Of a stretch of 46,548 nt of DNA, positions 8,152 through 17,852 are shown piece after piece. The position numbers and the translations under genes were made by a program. Below the pieces are notes generated by a model. That model worked only from the letters and a program-made list of their open reading frames with translations, searched no databases and had not been told where the DNA came from. Source of the DNA: Chitinophagaceae bacterium (GTDB taxonomy: Bacteria > Bacteroidota > Bacteroidia > Chitinophagales > Chitinophagaceae); contig JACCYQ010000078.1 in assembly GCA_013696395.1 (NCBI GenBank), positions 1-46,548 on the forward strand. The letters run 5' to 3'. Within the stretch, counting starts at the first letter, position 1. Each line of letters starts with the position of its first letter.

Positions 8152-9108
8152 ATGAGTTTATCCAGATCCTATATTTTCAGAACATTTTTAATTACTATAA
8201 TAACAGTGATTTTTTCACTACAGGCAAATACCCAAACCCTGAGTGCAACGGATCTCCGCAAAATTTCTATAAAGGAAGATTCATTACAAAAATTAGCTGA
8301 AAATTTCCATATGGATAGTTTAACTGCAGGGCGGATGCGTTCAGACAGCCTGTTTGTTAAAACATTGATCCGCACACTACAGATTAAAAACTCTTTTTAT
8401 TACCCTTTAGATTCTGTTTTTGGTGTTTCTAAAGTTTATGCACCTGACAGCAGTTTCAGAATATTAAGCTGGAATCTGTCCTATGACCAATATTATTCCC
8501 GGCAAAGAGCGGCCATTCAATATAATACTCCCGATGGATCTTTAAAATTGACGCCTTTGCGTGATGTATCAGAATTTACGGATAACGCCATGGATTCGGT
8601 TCGAAATAAAGACAACTGGATAGGCTCAGTTTACTATAAAATCATCAAGACTTCTTATAATAAAAAAGACTTTTATACTCTTATAGGGTTTGATGATCAT
8701 AGCGCCATGAGCAATAAAAAATGGCTGGAAGTAATGACATTTAATAACCGGAAAGAACCCGTATTTGGTGGGCCCTTTTTCAGCTTTGAACAGGATAGTA
8801 TAAAAAAACCTATTCAATATCGTTATCATATTGAGTACAAAAAAGAAGCCCGTGCGGTATTAGAGTATGATCCTGAATTGGAACTCATTATTATTGATCA
8901 CCTGATTTCAGAAACAGACGAACCTGAAAATAAATTTACTTATATCCCTGATGGTGATGTTGAAGCTTTTCAATGGAAAAATGGAAAATGGGTTCACATT
9001 GACAAAGTTTTTGACTTTAAGTTAGAAGATGGGGAATTTCCAATGCCAGCGCCAACCAGGGATTCGAAAGGTAACCTCCTTCCCATAAAGCAAGAACTGG
9101 AAAACTAA
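8152..9108 (+). CDS. Secreted protein of unknown function
   Basis: I do not recognise a family. The 318-residue product starts with a charged N-terminus and a hydrophobic segment (about 9-25) ending ANTQT, so it is probably cleaved and exported. The first third is Ser/Asp/Lys-rich and likely helical (SLQKLAENFHMDSL, SDSLFVKTLIRTLQ). The remainder alternates aromatic and polar residues in beta-like runs (FRILSWNLSYDQYYS, YYKIIKTSYNKKDFYTLIGFDDH). The C-terminus is rich in Glu and Pro. It lies 70 bp after gmhB and converges on lepA. It may belong to the glycan run above or be transcribed separately. Confidence 0.75.
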   Translation: MSLSRSYIFRTFLITIITVIFSLQANTQTLSATDLRKISIKEDSLQKLAENFHMDSLTAGRMRSDSLFVKTLIRTLQIKNSFYYPLDSVFGVSKVYAPDSSFRILSWNLSYDQYYSRQRAAIQYNTPDGSLKLTPLRDVSEFTDNAMDSVRNKDNWIGSVYYKIIKTSYNKKDFYTLIGFDDHSAMSNKKWLEVMTFNNRKEPVFGGPFFSFEQDSIKKPIQYRYHIEYKKEARAVLEYDPELELIIIDHLISETDEPENKFTYIPDGDVEAFQWKNGKWVHIDKVFDFKLEDGEFPMPAPTRDSKGNLLPIKQELEN

Positions 9109-9123
9109 TATTACCAGTTTTTA
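9095..9123 (+). terminator. Possible terminator overlapping the end of the secreted-protein gene
   Basis: AACTGG (9095-9100) can pair with CCAGTT (9114-9119), followed by TTTT. The stem is only six base pairs and the loop is 13 bases, and the stop codon lies within it, so this is a weak candidate between the convergent secreted-protein and lepA genes. Confidence 0.3.
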
Positions 9124-9132
9124 CGCAGATTT

Positions 9133-10926
9133 TTATTCGTCCAATTTCAAAACGGCTAAAAAGGCTTCCTGTGGTACTTCCACATTACCAATCTGGCGCA
9201 TACGCTTTTTACCCTCTTTCTGCTTTTCCAAAAGTTTTCGTTTACGACTGATATCGCCTCCATAACATTTGGCAGTTACATCCTTTCGCATAGCCGATAT
9301 ATTTGATCTCGCCACGATTTTCGCACCAATTGCTGCCTGTATAGCTATCTGGAATTGTTGCCTTGGTAAGAGTTCTTTTAGTTTATCACATAGTTTTCTT
9401 CCAAATTCCTGCGCTCTTGCCCGGTGAATCAAGGCACTTAAGGCATCCACTTTTTCGTTATTTAACAGGATATCCATTTTAACTATGTCACTATCACGGT
9501 AACCAATAGGTGAATAATCAAAAGATGCATAACCCCTGGTTTGGGATTTTAATTTATCGTAAAAATCGAAAACGATCTCCGTTAATGGAATTTCAAAAGT
9601 CAATTCAACCCGGGTGGTCGTTAAATAACTCTGATTTATCAGTATTCCCCTTTTTCCCAAACAAAGGGTCATGATATTACCTATATATTCTGGTTTGGAA
9701 ATGATCTGCGCCCTTATGAAAGGTTCCTCTATCCGATCGATGCGTACAGGATCCGGCATCTCCGTTGGATTGTTTACAATTACCTTGTCCCCCTTTGTTG
9801 TATATGCAATAAAGCTTACGTTTGGAACTGTAGTTATAACGGTTTGATTAAATTCTCTTTCCAGTCTTTCCTGGATAATTTCCATATGAAGCATTCCCAA
9901 AAAACCACAGCGAAAACCAAAACCAAGGGCTTGTGAGGTTTCCAATTCGTAGGTGAGTGAGGCATCATTTAATTGCAGTTTATCCATGCAATCCCGTAAC
10001 TCTTCAAATTCATCTGTATTTATAGGAAATATACCTGCAAAAACCATTGGCTTCACAACTTCAAAACCCTGAATCATGGCCGGGTGTGGATTATTAGCCA
10101 AAGTAATGGTATCACCCACATGAACCTCTTTAGCTACTTTAATACCAGTAATAATATATCCAACATCGCCGCATTTAACATCTTTCTTTGGGGACATTTT
10201 TAATTTTAAAATACCAATTTCATCCGCTTGATATTCCTGGTCTGTGCTTACAAATTTTACTTTATCCCCTTGTTTAATAGATCCATTTTTAATCCGGTAA
10301 TAAACGATAATACCGCGAAAAGAATTAAAAACACTATCGAAAATCAATGCTTGTAAGGGAGCATCTGGATCACCAGTTGGTGAAGGAATTTTATTGACTA
10401 TCGCATCCAGAATTCCATCTACTCCAATGCCGGTCCGACCGCTTGCCAATAAAATATCTTCAGGTTTGCAGCCTATCAGTTCAATGATCTGGTCCTTTAC
10501 TTCTTCGATCATCGCTCCGTCCATGTCAATTTTATTGATCACGGGAATAATCTCCAGGTCATTTTCTATGGCGAGGTACAAATTTGAAATTGTTTGGGCC
10601 TGAATACCCTGGGTAGCATCAACTAAAAGCAAAGCACCTTCGCAAGCTGCAAGCGCCCTGCTCACCTCGTAACTAAAATCCACATGGCCTGGTGTATCAA
10701 TAAGATTAAGTGTATAATCTATGCCATCTTCATGCTTATAATCGATCTGAATTGCATGGCTCTTAATAGTAATACCTTTTTCTCTTTCAAGATCCATATC
10801 ATCCAATACCTGGTCCATCATATCTCTTTCGCTGATGGTATTGGTAACCTGCAATAACCTGTCGGCCAATGTGCTTTTGCCATGATCAATATGGGCGATA
10901 ATGCAAAAATTCCGGATATTCTTCAT
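9133..10926 (-). CDS. lepA: Elongation factor 4 (LepA), ribosomal back-translocase GTPase
   Basis: A translational GTPase that binds stalled or mistranslocated ribosomes. The G-domain motifs are all visible: AHIDHGKST (P-loop, 11-19), IDTPGHVDF (G3), and NKIDMD (G4). The C-terminal LepA-specific region is intact and ends in [19 protein letters not shown] and the FLAVLKLDE tail. At 597 residues it has the family's usual length. The ATG start is directly followed by [13 protein letters not shown], as in other LepA proteins. A TACCTTTG box 30 bp upstream is a plausible -7 element. Confidence 0.97.
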   Translation of the reverse strand: MKNIRNFCIIAHIDHGKSTLADRLLQVTNTISERDMMDQVLDDMDLEREKGITIKSHAIQIDYKHEDGIDYTLNLIDTPGHVDFSYEVSRALAACEGALLLVDATQGIQAQTISNLYLAIENDLEIIPVINKIDMDGAMIEEVKDQIIELIGCKPEDILLASGRTGIGVDGILDAIVNKIPSPTGDPDAPLQALIFDSVFNSFRGIIVYYRIKNGSIKQGDKVKFVSTDQEYQADEIGILKLKMSPKKDVKCGDVGYIITGIKVAKEVHVGDTITLANNPHPAMIQGFEVVKPMVFAGIFPINTDEFEELRDCMDKLQLNDASLTYELETSQALGFGFRCGFLGMLHMEIIQERLEREFNQTVITTVPNVSFIAYTTKGDKVIVNNPTEMPDPVRIDRIEEPFIRAQIISKPEYIGNIMTLCLGKRGILINQSYLTTTRVELTFEIPLTEIVFDFYDKLKSQTRGYASFDYSPIGYRDSDIVKMDILLNNEKVDALSALIHRARAQEFGRKLCDKLKELLPRQQFQIAIQAAIGAKIVARSNISAMRKDVTAKCYGGDISRKRKLLEKQKEGKKRMRQIGNVEVPQEAFLAVLKLDE

Positions 10927-10955
10927 GTACTTGTTACCTCGTTTTTTCGAACGGG

Positions 10956-10963
10956 CAAAGGTA
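10956..10963 (-). promoter_or_regulatory. Candidate -7 element for lepA
   Basis: Read on the minus strand this is TACCTTTG, a match to TAnnTTTG, 30 bp upstream of the lepA ATG. The nearest TTTG further upstream is 25 bp away rather than 19-21. Confidence 0.4.
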
Positions 10964-11088
10964 ATGAAATCTGGCGATGTTAAACAGTCAAAATGACGAA
11001 CACTATACTTCCTAATCTGATTGCAAGAAGCTTAATTGTTGTATGATATACTGTACTAGTTTCTGTATTATACTTAAAGATAAAATGG

Positions 11089-11433
11089 TTATTCGGCCAT
11101 ACCATCTGCTTGCCAGTCTTTAAAAACAGCAATGGAACTATCGCTTAATCGATCTCTTTTAAAAGGCATAAAGCCCTTTTCACCCGGATGCATTTCAATT
11201 CTTTTAATAATGTCCGGTAAATTATCTTTTACAGCAGTATAACTATCCAAAGCTTTTTTCTTGCCGCCTTTATCAGGCATATGGCAGGGAGCGCAATTGT
11301 TCATAACCAAAGTATGAACATTATTCGTATACGTTGTAACTGGAATAAATGCATTTGCTTTACGGGTTGGATTGCATTGATAAAATATACAGGCAAACAA
11401 AATAAACGAACCTAAGACCAGGAATTTCTTCAT
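11089..11433 (-). CDS. Small c-type cytochrome-like lipoprotein
   Basis: 114 residues with a signal peptide ending in a lipobox-like FYQC (Cys20), predicting a lipid-anchored periplasmic or outer-membrane protein. It has one haem c attachment motif, CAPCH (47-51), and a Met89 (GFMPF) placed as in monohaem cytochromes with His/Met ligation. The rest resembles the haem-binding domain proteins common in Bacteroidota, where such modules carry electrons or sit on dehydrogenases. It is alone on its strand, with lepA downstream. No partner enzyme is adjacent. Confidence 0.8.
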   Translation of the reverse strand: MKKFLVLGSFILFACIFYQCNPTRKANAFIPVTTYTNNVHTLVMNNCAPCHMPDKGGKKKALDSYTAVKDNLPDIIKRIEMHPGEKGFMPFKRDRLSDSSIAVFKDWQADGMAE

Positions 11434-11493
11434 TATGAATGTTTAAATAAAAATATTAAAAAGTTTGATGTTTATATAATTGAAAAAAGATTT

Positions 11494-12057
11494 TTGATCT
11501 TTATAAAAAACTATGTGACTCACTTTATTATTCGACAGGCTACTGTTTTTGATATTCCAGCACTTGAGAAATTGGTAAACAGTGCTTTCAGGGGCGAATC
11601 ATCTCGCCTTGGATGGACCACGGAAGCGGATTTGTTGGACGGCATCAGGATTGATAAAGATTCTCTACATGATATGATTAAAACCCCTGATGCTGTTATC
11701 CTTAATTACTACGGTGAAGAACAGACGCTGGTTGCTTGCGTGTTTCTTAAAAAACAAGAAACCAATCTTTACCTGGGCATGTTAACGGTTGCACCTTCAC
11801 AACAAAATAAAGGTATTGGGAAAATGTTAATGCTTGCGGCTGAATCCTATGCTTTGTCCCACAACTGTAATATTATTACCATGAATGTTTTGAATAACCG
11901 GGAAGAACTTACTGACTGGTATGTACGCCAGGGGTTTTACTTTACCGGTGAGACTAAAGAATTTCCAAATGATAAAAGGTTTGGAATACCAAAAAAGGAA
12001 TTGCTTTTCCACATTATGCAGAAGGATTTAGTCAAAAAAAATGGGAGTGTAATTTAA
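11494..12057 (+). CDS. GNAT family N-acetyltransferase
   Basis: A predicted acetyl-CoA-dependent N-acetyltransferase with the GNAT order FIIRQATVFDIPALEKL (strand 1/helix 1), YLGMLTVAPSQQNKGIGKMLM (acetyl-CoA pyrophosphate-binding Q/RxxGxG/A loop as QQNKGIG) and a C-terminal NREELTDWYVRQGFYFTGETKEF (the family's motif B). The furthest start is TTG at 11494. An in-frame GTG at 11515 gives a product beginning MTHFIIRQA, which looks more like other GNAT N-termini and may be the real start. The substrate is unknown. The gene is convergent with the CBS-domain gene, overlapping it by four bases. Confidence 0.85.
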   Translation: MIFIKNYVTHFIIRQATVFDIPALEKLVNSAFRGESSRLGWTTEADLLDGIRIDKDSLHDMIKTPDAVILNYYGEEQTLVACVFLKKQETNLYLGMLTVAPSQQNKGIGKMLMLAAESYALSHNCNIITMNVLNNREELTDWYVRQGFYFTGETKEFPNDKRFGIPKKELLFHIMQKDLVKKNGSVI

Positions 12058-12509
12058 TAAATTCTCCCGCTCTCTTCATTATCTAGCAATTTCTGAGTAA
12101 TGGTATTATCAAATACCAATTCCTTATTTGCCAGCACCTGTCTTAATAGATCATGAATGGTCACCACTCCAACAAATCTTAGATCATCAAAAGCCAGTAA
12201 ATAGCGGGTTTTGTGTGAGTTCATCAAATTCATGCAGTTTTCCACTGTATCTTTCATATCTACCACAGGTAAATCAATACTCATTACATCCTTCACCTTT
12301 GTGTCTTTACTGGCCCGTCCCTTTAATATTACATTTCGACTGTAATCCCGTTCACAAAATATACCCTTATATTCATCATTTTCTATTACAATAAGGTAGC
12401 TAAGATTGATTGTATTCAACTCCTCCAACGCAGTTATTACTAAAGTATCAGGGCTAATTGTGTTGTATACTTTTGGTTTACTATCGAAGATATCTTTTAC
12501 TGTACGCAT
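12054..12509 (-). CDS. Protein with a CBS-domain pair
   Basis: 151 residues made almost entirely of two CBS motifs (about 8-60 and 72-130), including YLIVIENDEYKGIFCERDYSRNVI and RYLLAFDDLRFVGVVTIHDLLRQVL. Such free-standing pairs bind adenine nucleotides (AMP, ATP, SAM) and sense energy state or regulate partners. No catalytic domain is attached and no partner is evident next door. The ligand cannot be told from the sequence. Confidence 0.88.
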   Translation of the reverse strand: MRTVKDIFDSKPKVYNTISPDTLVITALEELNTINLSYLIVIENDEYKGIFCERDYSRNVILKGRASKDTKVKDVMSIDLPVVDMKDTVENCMNLMNSHKTRYLLAFDDLRFVGVVTIHDLLRQVLANKELVFDNTITQKLLDNEESGRIY

Positions 12510-12619
12510 ATCAGTATGATTAAAAATTAAAGGTAAGGTTTTAGCAAGATCAGTCGAACAGCTATTTGATAAGGAATATTTACAATGTTTTGAAAAAGAT
12601 TATTTTCGAAAATAAAAGT

Positions 12620-12886
12620 ATGGATTTAAAGGAAAAATTTGAAAACGCCGTTGCAGAGAGTAAAAATTTGACTCATAAACCAGGAAACGATACCTTGCTT
12701 CAATTGTATTCGCATTACAAACAAGCTATAGAAGGAGATGTTAAGTCAGATGCCCCAGCCAATCCATTCGATTTTGCAAACAAAGCAAAGTATGATGCCT
12801 GGTCCGGCTTGAAAGGCAAGTCTATAGAAAACGCTATGCAGGAATATGTGGATTTGGTAGAGAAGTTGAAAGGAAAGGAAGTTTAA
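12620..12886 (+). CDS. Acyl-CoA-binding protein
   Basis: An 88-residue four-helix protein that would buffer and carry long-chain acyl-CoA in the cytosol. Starting at the ATG at 12620, the length equals that of animal and bacterial ACBPs; a TTG 54 bp upstream would add an atypical tail. Ligand-site residues are visible: LLQLYSHYKQA (26-36, Tyr30/Tyr33/Lys34) and KAKYDAWSGLKGKS (55-68, Lys55 and Trp61), then a final helix ending EKLKGKE. The 3' end overlaps the end of the convergent glycosyltransferase gene by four bases. Confidence 0.92.
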   Translation: MDLKEKFENAVAESKNLTHKPGNDTLLQLYSHYKQAIEGDVKSDAPANPFDFANKAKYDAWSGLKGKSIENAMQEYVDLVEKLKGKEV

Positions 12887-14052
12887 AACAATAAGTACTT
12901 TTCATAAATTTTATTAATAGACTGCCCTATGGTCTTGTAATTATATTTCTCAATGGCACTCTCTGCTATTTCATTCCGGTTATACTGAGGCAAATTATCT
13001 AACATATATTCTAAAGCTATTTTTAGCTCATTATTATTTTCAGAATCGATAAGGATACCATTGGCCCTGTTTATTATTTCAGGAATGCCTCCCACATTTG
13101 TAGATATAACCGGAAGCCCGCTACACAAAGCTTCTAAAATTACACAAGGAAGATTTTCATAGCGACTAAACATCACCAAAAAATCAGAATCTTTCATATA
13201 GTTACCAACTTCTGCATACGATATGTTCCCGGTCAATTTTACCCTTTTCATCAAAATATCATCTTCATCAATTTCCTTTTTAACTTTAGGAGAATAAGGA
13301 CCAATCAGAATTAATTCAAAGTCATTTCGTTGCATTGCCAGAGGTTTTATAACGGCAATTAACCCTTCAATATTTTTCTGATAACCAAGTGTTGAAACAT
13401 GTATGATCCTTTTAATGGAGGTTGTGTCTTTAAATTTTACATTGTTGAATAAGGAAGTATCTACTGTATTTGGAACAATTTCATATTTTATTTCCGGATA
13501 CATTTTTTGAACCTGCTCTCCCAAATCATTGGAAACCGGTATAAACAAAGACGTATTTTTAAAAATGGAGTTGTAATACCATTTCATAAAATATCCTTTA
13601 GTGTGTAATCCACCCGGATCAGTAGAATAATATCCTGTCCAATTCTCAGTAATTAAGTAAGGAATGCTTTTAATCTTTTTCAAAATCAAAGCCAAAAAAG
13701 CAGATTTGCCAATAACATTTACATGAATTAATTGAGGCAGCCCATATTGCTTTATGATATGAAAATATGATCCTATTAAAAACCAGAAATATTTTGCAAC
13801 ATTTATAATTTTTGGTGAATTATATTTTTTTGGATAATAAACTCTCCATTCAATTAAATTCCCATCTTCAGATTTTTCAATCTCTATTTTATGATTCTTA
13901 AGATCCGGGGCATGAATTAAAAAAAGAACTATGATCTTTCTGAATAAAGCCACACTCTTCGCCTGGCGTTGCGTAAAATCACCATTGTAAAGATCAACTT
14001 TACTTGGATACCAGGATGGAAGCCAAAGGATATATGGAGATTTATTTTTCAT
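12883..14052 (-). CDS. Family 4 glycosyltransferase
   Basis: A GT-B fold retaining glycosyltransferase of 389 residues. The N-terminus (YILWLPSWYPSKVDLYNGDF) contains the acceptor-domain loop with a PSWYPS motif common in GT4 enzymes. The donor domain has IIHVSTLGYQKNIEGLI, FELILIGPYS and EALCSGLPVISTNVGGIPEI, with the E-x7-E donor-binding pattern. The start overlaps the end of the upstream flippase gene by 11 bp, so the two are translationally linked. Together they suggest assembly and export of a polysaccharide or glycolipid. Donor sugar unknown. Confidence 0.9.
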   Translation of the reverse strand: MKNKSPYILWLPSWYPSKVDLYNGDFTQRQAKSVALFRKIIVLFLIHAPDLKNHKIEIEKSEDGNLIEWRVYYPKKYNSPKIINVAKYFWFLIGSYFHIIKQYGLPQLIHVNVIGKSAFLALILKKIKSIPYLITENWTGYYSTDPGGLHTKGYFMKWYYNSIFKNTSLFIPVSNDLGEQVQKMYPEIKYEIVPNTVDTSLFNNVKFKDTTSIKRIIHVSTLGYQKNIEGLIAVIKPLAMQRNDFELILIGPYSPKVKKEIDEDDILMKRVKLTGNISYAEVGNYMKDSDFLVMFSRYENLPCVILEALCSGLPVISTNVGGIPEIINRANGILIDSENNNELKIALEYMLDNLPQYNRNEIAESAIEKYNYKTIGQSINKIYEKYLLF

Positions 14053-15334
14053 TATTAAATTTCCATTTCAACAACTTTCTAAAGTCATTTTTTTGAACAA
14101 TGAATAAGTCATGAATTTTGAAAGAAGACAATTTCAAAAACATGTAAATACTGAACAATGCCGAGGCAGAATAACCAATGGAATTTCCCAGAGCAGCACC
14201 GTTTATTCCAATTGATGGAATCAATATGATATCTGTTATGAAAATAAACGCCAGGCATATTAAAGAACCCCAAAAATTTATCCATAATATCCTTTGCGCA
14301 GAAAACCATGCCGCGAGTAAAATAGTTAATATAAAAAAATAGAAACCGGGTATCATAATTAATAATGCCTTAAAGCCATTTAAATAATCAACAGGAAGAA
14401 AATACATATACAACAGGTAAGACAAAATTCCAACCCCAAATACCATTATAAGACTTACATAAATTATTCCGCGGATTAAAGCTGAAAAATCTGTTTTGCT
14501 AAATGTAGAATCAGGAGATGCAATTAACGGAATCATTAATGCCGCCATAATATTTGGTATAACCCAAATTAATTGTGCAAACCGGTTGGCTTGTGCATAA
14601 ACACCAACCTCACTTACATCATGATAATGATTGATTATCCAATAATCAATTCTATAAGCTAAGAATTGAATGGTGTTAGTGATAAAAACTATAAATGAAA
14701 AACTCAATAATGATTGCAGGTCCAGATTAGATATTGAGGTAAATCGCCATGATTTTTTTTTATGAAAATAAAAAATCAATGGTATTGCCTGGACAATAGG
14801 CAGAAAACAAAAGAATGTAAATGGGTCTAGGTTAAAAATATTCAACCCGAAGTAAAGTGGGAGTAATACCAAAAATAAAATGAAAATGATGAATAAAATA
14901 ATCCGGTTGCATACCATGCTCATTTGATTTGCATACCAAACGGAAATATATTTCTCTAACCAAACCAACCCCATAAAATAAAGCAGTTCAAGCAAAAAAA
15001 CCTGGAAATCAATACTTCCAGTCAACATTGTTTTCCCTGTGAAATATAGCCAAAGCGAAGTAAATATTATGAAAACAAGTATTTGAAGAAGTGCGGTTGA
15101 AAAAGTAAAAGTCATGAGTTGGTCGACACTTGTATTTTTCTTTGCGCCATGCCATACAATTGAACTATCAGTACCTAACCCAGATATAATATGAAATATA
15201 GAGGCATTTACGATCATTAAGGATATCAAACCAAATAATTCAGTACCTGAGAGGTAAGCAATTAATAACCCAATGCCAAAATTAAAGAGCATATACAATA
15301 AACGATATGCTCCACCTTTTATAATTTCTTTCAT
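14042..15334 (-). CDS. Wzx-like polysaccharide flippase (MOP superfamily)
   Basis: 430 residues with about twelve hydrophobic segments and short basic loops, the pattern of the oligosaccharidyl-lipid flippase group. The N-terminus KGGAYRLLYMLFNFGIGLLIAYLSG is typical of Wzx/RfbX proteins, and the NRFAQLIWVIPNIMAALMIPLIA stretch matches a conserved middle helix. It would move lipid-linked oligosaccharide units across the inner membrane. It is followed directly by a GT4 gene. The region is strongly A+T-rich, as glycan-assembly genes often are. No polymerase (Wzy) is recognisable nearby. Confidence 0.85.
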   Translation of the reverse strand: MKEIIKGGAYRLLYMLFNFGIGLLIAYLSGTELFGLISLMIVNASIFHIISGLGTDSSIVWHGAKKNTSVDQLMTFTFSTALLQILVFIIFTSLWLYFTGKTMLTGSIDFQVFLLELLYFMGLVWLEKYISVWYANQMSMVCNRIILFIIFILFLVLLPLYFGLNIFNLDPFTFFCFLPIVQAIPLIFYFHKKKSWRFTSISNLDLQSLLSFSFIVFITNTIQFLAYRIDYWIINHYHDVSEVGVYAQANRFAQLIWVIPNIMAALMIPLIASPDSTFSKTDFSALIRGIIYVSLIMVFGVGILSYLLYMYFLPVDYLNGFKALLIMIPGFYFFILTILLAAWFSAQRILWINFWGSLICLAFIFITDIILIPSIGINGAALGNSIGYSASALFSIYMFLKLSSFKIHDLFIVQKNDFRKLLKWKFNNEK

Positions 15335-15399
15335 ATAATATGCTATTCTCCTGGTGCAGGCATCTCTTTCATTTTTATATAAAATAATTCTTGAAATTA

Positions 15400-15693
15400 T
15401 TAAGTTGCCCTGATCTGTATAAATTCTTTCCGGTTGATATAATACAGAAAGAGAAAATAAAATATTGGCAAAAAGCTAAGCATCTTAACTACTAAATATC
15501 CGGATATCAGCCCCACAAAAAACAACAACGACATCATAACTATTCCAGCTGCTAACTGAGAATCTCCAATAACACAAACAATTTTAAAGTGATACCGGTG
15601 AATATGGTGAAATACCAACTCTAATGGCTGTGTAATATGATATCCATCTGTAGCAACGATTTTTGGATTATTGAATTTCACCGGGATGGTCAA
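15400..15693 (-). CDS. Small membrane protein, start uncertain
   Basis: As listed (TTG start) the product is 97 residues with two adjoining transmembrane segments (about 46-66 and 68-85) and a cytosolic tail KEFIQIRAT. I do not recognise the family. The reading frame is open and protein-like for another 40 codons upstream, up to 15813, giving HIVITRRKHLLLNFLKIKVI and then VNGSEIYPIAKGEK. There is no ATG or GTG in that stretch. The real start may be an ATT at 15813 or 15810, just after the tpiA stop, or a CTG at 15765. It follows tpiA closely and precedes the flippase gene. Confidence 0.6.
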   Translation of the reverse strand: MTIPVKFNNPKIVATDGYHITQPLELVFHHIHRYHFKIVCVIGDSQLAAGIVMMSLLFFVGLISGYLVVKMLSFLPIFYFLFLYYINRKEFIQIRAT

Positions 15694-15817
15694 TTTTTCA
15701 CCTTTTGCAATCGGGTAAATTTCCGAGCCATTTACTATGACTTTAATTTTTAAAAAATTAAGCAGTAAATGTTTTCTGCGGGTGATAACAATATGGTAAG
15801 GAGCTTCAATAATTTTA

Positions 15818-16579
15818 TTATTTCAATGCTCTAATAATCTGGATAAAATCATCAGCGACTAATGAGGCGCCTCCTACTAATCCCCCGTCCACATCATCAC
15901 ACGCAAAAATTTCTTTTGCATTACCTGCTTTCACACTTCCTCCATATAAAATAGGGACTTCATTAGCAATTTCACTACCAAATTTACCCCTCAACAAGGA
16001 CCTGATGAATGCATGCATTTCCTGGGCTTGTTCAGTGCTTGCGGTTTTCCCGGTTCCTATTGCCCAGATGGGCTCATAAGCAATTATTAATTTTCTGATT
16101 TGTTCCGCTGAAAGATGAAATAATGACTGTTCCAATTGCCGGGATACATAATCATTCTGTGTTCCTGATTCTCTTACTTCCAAAGCTTCCCCGCAACAAA
16201 AAATAGGTGTAATCTGGTGTTTAATGCAACTATCCAGTTTTTCAGCGAGCATTTCATTCGTTTCATTAAAAAATGCTCTGCGTTCGCTATGTCCGACAAT
16301 ACAGTACCTGACGTTTACTGAATGCAACATACTGGCAGAGACTTCCCCTGTAAAAGCTCCGGCTTCTTTATGGTGACAATTCTGTGCTGCAATGAAGTTG
16401 TTTGTTTCTTCCGCAACCTCACTTTTTGCCATTATCAGGTATGGAAAGGGTACGGCGAAAATCACCTGCTGATCTGCTGTCAAGGTAATCTTTGACGATA
16501 AAACATCATCCAATAATTTAACGCCATCCTGGTAACTCATGTTCATCTTCCAGTTAGCTGCTGCAATTTGCTTTCTCAT
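15818..16579 (-). CDS. tpiA: Triosephosphate isomerase
   Basis: Interconverts dihydroxyacetone phosphate and glyceraldehyde 3-phosphate in glycolysis. The 253-residue product begins MRKQIAAANWKMN, with the catalytic Lys in NWKMN. The catalytic His is in VGHSERR and the catalytic Glu in AYEPIWAIGTGKTAS. The phosphate-gripping loop 6 and the C-terminal YGGSVKAGNAKEI and GGLVGGASL motifs are present. I chose the ATG at 16579 over one 27 bp upstream because it gives the family's normal N-terminus and avoids overlapping the preceding gene. It lies 13 bp after the GlmU-family gene. Confidence 0.96.
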   Translation of the reverse strand: MRKQIAAANWKMNMSYQDGVKLLDDVLSSKITLTADQQVIFAVPFPYLIMAKSEVAEETNNFIAAQNCHHKEAGAFTGEVSASMLHSVNVRYCIVGHSERRAFFNETNEMLAEKLDSCIKHQITPIFCCGEALEVRESGTQNDYVSRQLEQSLFHLSAEQIRKLIIAYEPIWAIGTGKTASTEQAQEMHAFIRSLLRGKFGSEIANEVPILYGGSVKAGNAKEIFACDDVDGGLVGGASLVADDFIQIIRALK

Positions 16580-16592
16580 TCTTTGTTTTGGT

Positions 16593-17771
16593 TTAATAAT
16601 TTTCAAATATAAATTTCAAAATACTTAATTCATTTACAGAAATATTTTGCTGCTTTAAACTTTTCCAGTTTTTTATATCTTCTATAGCTTTTTCAAATTC
16701 ATAACGCTTTACGCCCTCGCTTCCCCATGAAAAATTGGGTATAAACTTTGGCGTTAATCCATTACCAAAAACATTACAACATACACCTATTACGGTTCCG
16801 GTATTGATGCTGGTATTGATTGCCGTTTTAGTATAATCTCCCATTAATACACCACATTTTTTACCTGCTTCGAGGTAACCATCCGACGTCCAGATGCGAA
16901 TAGTTCCTGCATTATTCTTCATATTTGAATTACTTGTACCTGCACCAAGATTGCACCATTCGCCTATGACCGCATCGCCCAGATAGCCATCATGTGCTTT
17001 ATTGGAGTTAGAAAATATTACAGAATTCTTTATCTCTCCTCCTACAACACATCCTGGTCCTATAGTACTGGCCCCATAAATCCTGGCTCCCATCTTTAAC
17101 ACAGAACCCTGGCCTACAGAAACGGGCCCCCTGATAATGGTGCCTTCCATTAACCTGACGTCCCGGCCAATATATACAGGCCCTTCTGTAGCATTGATAA
17201 CCACATGCTCAGCGATTACCCCTTTTTCAATAAATATTTTTTTTGGGTTTAGTAGTTTATTTGTACGGGATAAAGAAGCAGATTTTCGTTTATTGGTGAC
17301 CAGTTGAAAATCGAGACGTATGGCTTCAGCATTTTTTTGAAATATGTCCCATGGAAATTGAATGGAAATAGCTTCATCCTTTACAGGTATTGCTTTGTTA
17401 ACTTCGATCTTATGATACTCCTTTACTTCATTTTTTGTAAAGCAATACACTACACCCTGTCCTTCATTCAATGATATAAATTGACCGGCTTTTAATGATT
17501 TAACAGCCTTTACCAAATTGGGCGTCGGTAAAAGATTGCCGTGTATTAAGTAATATGTATCATTCACCAGGCTATCATCGATGCGAATGCATTTCTCAAG
17601 ATCTTTATAATCATCTTCAAATTTATCATAAGAGGTCATTTTTAATCCCTGCTCCCATTTTTCCCTGATAGTCAAAATACCAATTCTCAAATCCTGGATT
17701 TGCCGGGTAAGTGTAAATGGATGCAAGTTTTCAGGTTTACAAAATTCTTCTGTAAAAATGATTTTTGACAT
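16593..17771 (-). CDS. GlmU-family sugar nucleotidyltransferase-like protein
   Basis: 392 residues from MSKIIFTEEF. The N-terminal half resembles a nucleotidyltransferase fold (HPFTLTRQIQDLRIGILTIREKWE), but no Gly-rich GxGxRM loop of a classical GlmU is visible. The C-terminal half is a left-handed beta-helix of hexapeptide repeats (VYIGRDVRLMEGTIIRGPV, VGQGSVLKMGARIYG, AVIGEWCNLGAGTSNSNMK), as in GlmU acetyltransferase domains. In Bacteroidota such proteins are annotated as putative sugar nucleotidyltransferases; their reaction is not established. The reading frame extends 26 codons upstream but that tail is not family-like. It probably forms an operon with tpiA. Confidence 0.82.
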   Translation of the reverse strand: MSKIIFTEEFCKPENLHPFTLTRQIQDLRIGILTIREKWEQGLKMTSYDKFEDDYKDLEKCIRIDDSLVNDTYYLIHGNLLPTPNLVKAVKSLKAGQFISLNEGQGVVYCFTKNEVKEYHKIEVNKAIPVKDEAISIQFPWDIFQKNAEAIRLDFQLVTNKRKSASLSRTNKLLNPKKIFIEKGVIAEHVVINATEGPVYIGRDVRLMEGTIIRGPVSVGQGSVLKMGARIYGASTIGPGCVVGGEIKNSVIFSNSNKAHDGYLGDAVIGEWCNLGAGTSNSNMKNNAGTIRIWTSDGYLEAGKKCGVLMGDYTKTAINTSINTGTVIGVCCNVFGNGLTPKFIPNFSWGSEGVKRYEFEKAIEDIKNWKSLKQQNISVNELSILKFIFENY

Positions 17772-17852
17772 AAAAATGGAGATTCGGTATTTATTCAAAA
17801 ATAAGTGATTTAAGAAAGAATACAGGTAACAGGGTTTAGGGTATAACATGCA

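Noticed and set aside
12883..15693. Horizontal transfer of the GT4-flippase segment because of high A+T
   Set aside because: Wzx and GT genes are usually A+T-rich in this phylum, and no mobile-element ends, tRNA or repeats border the segment.
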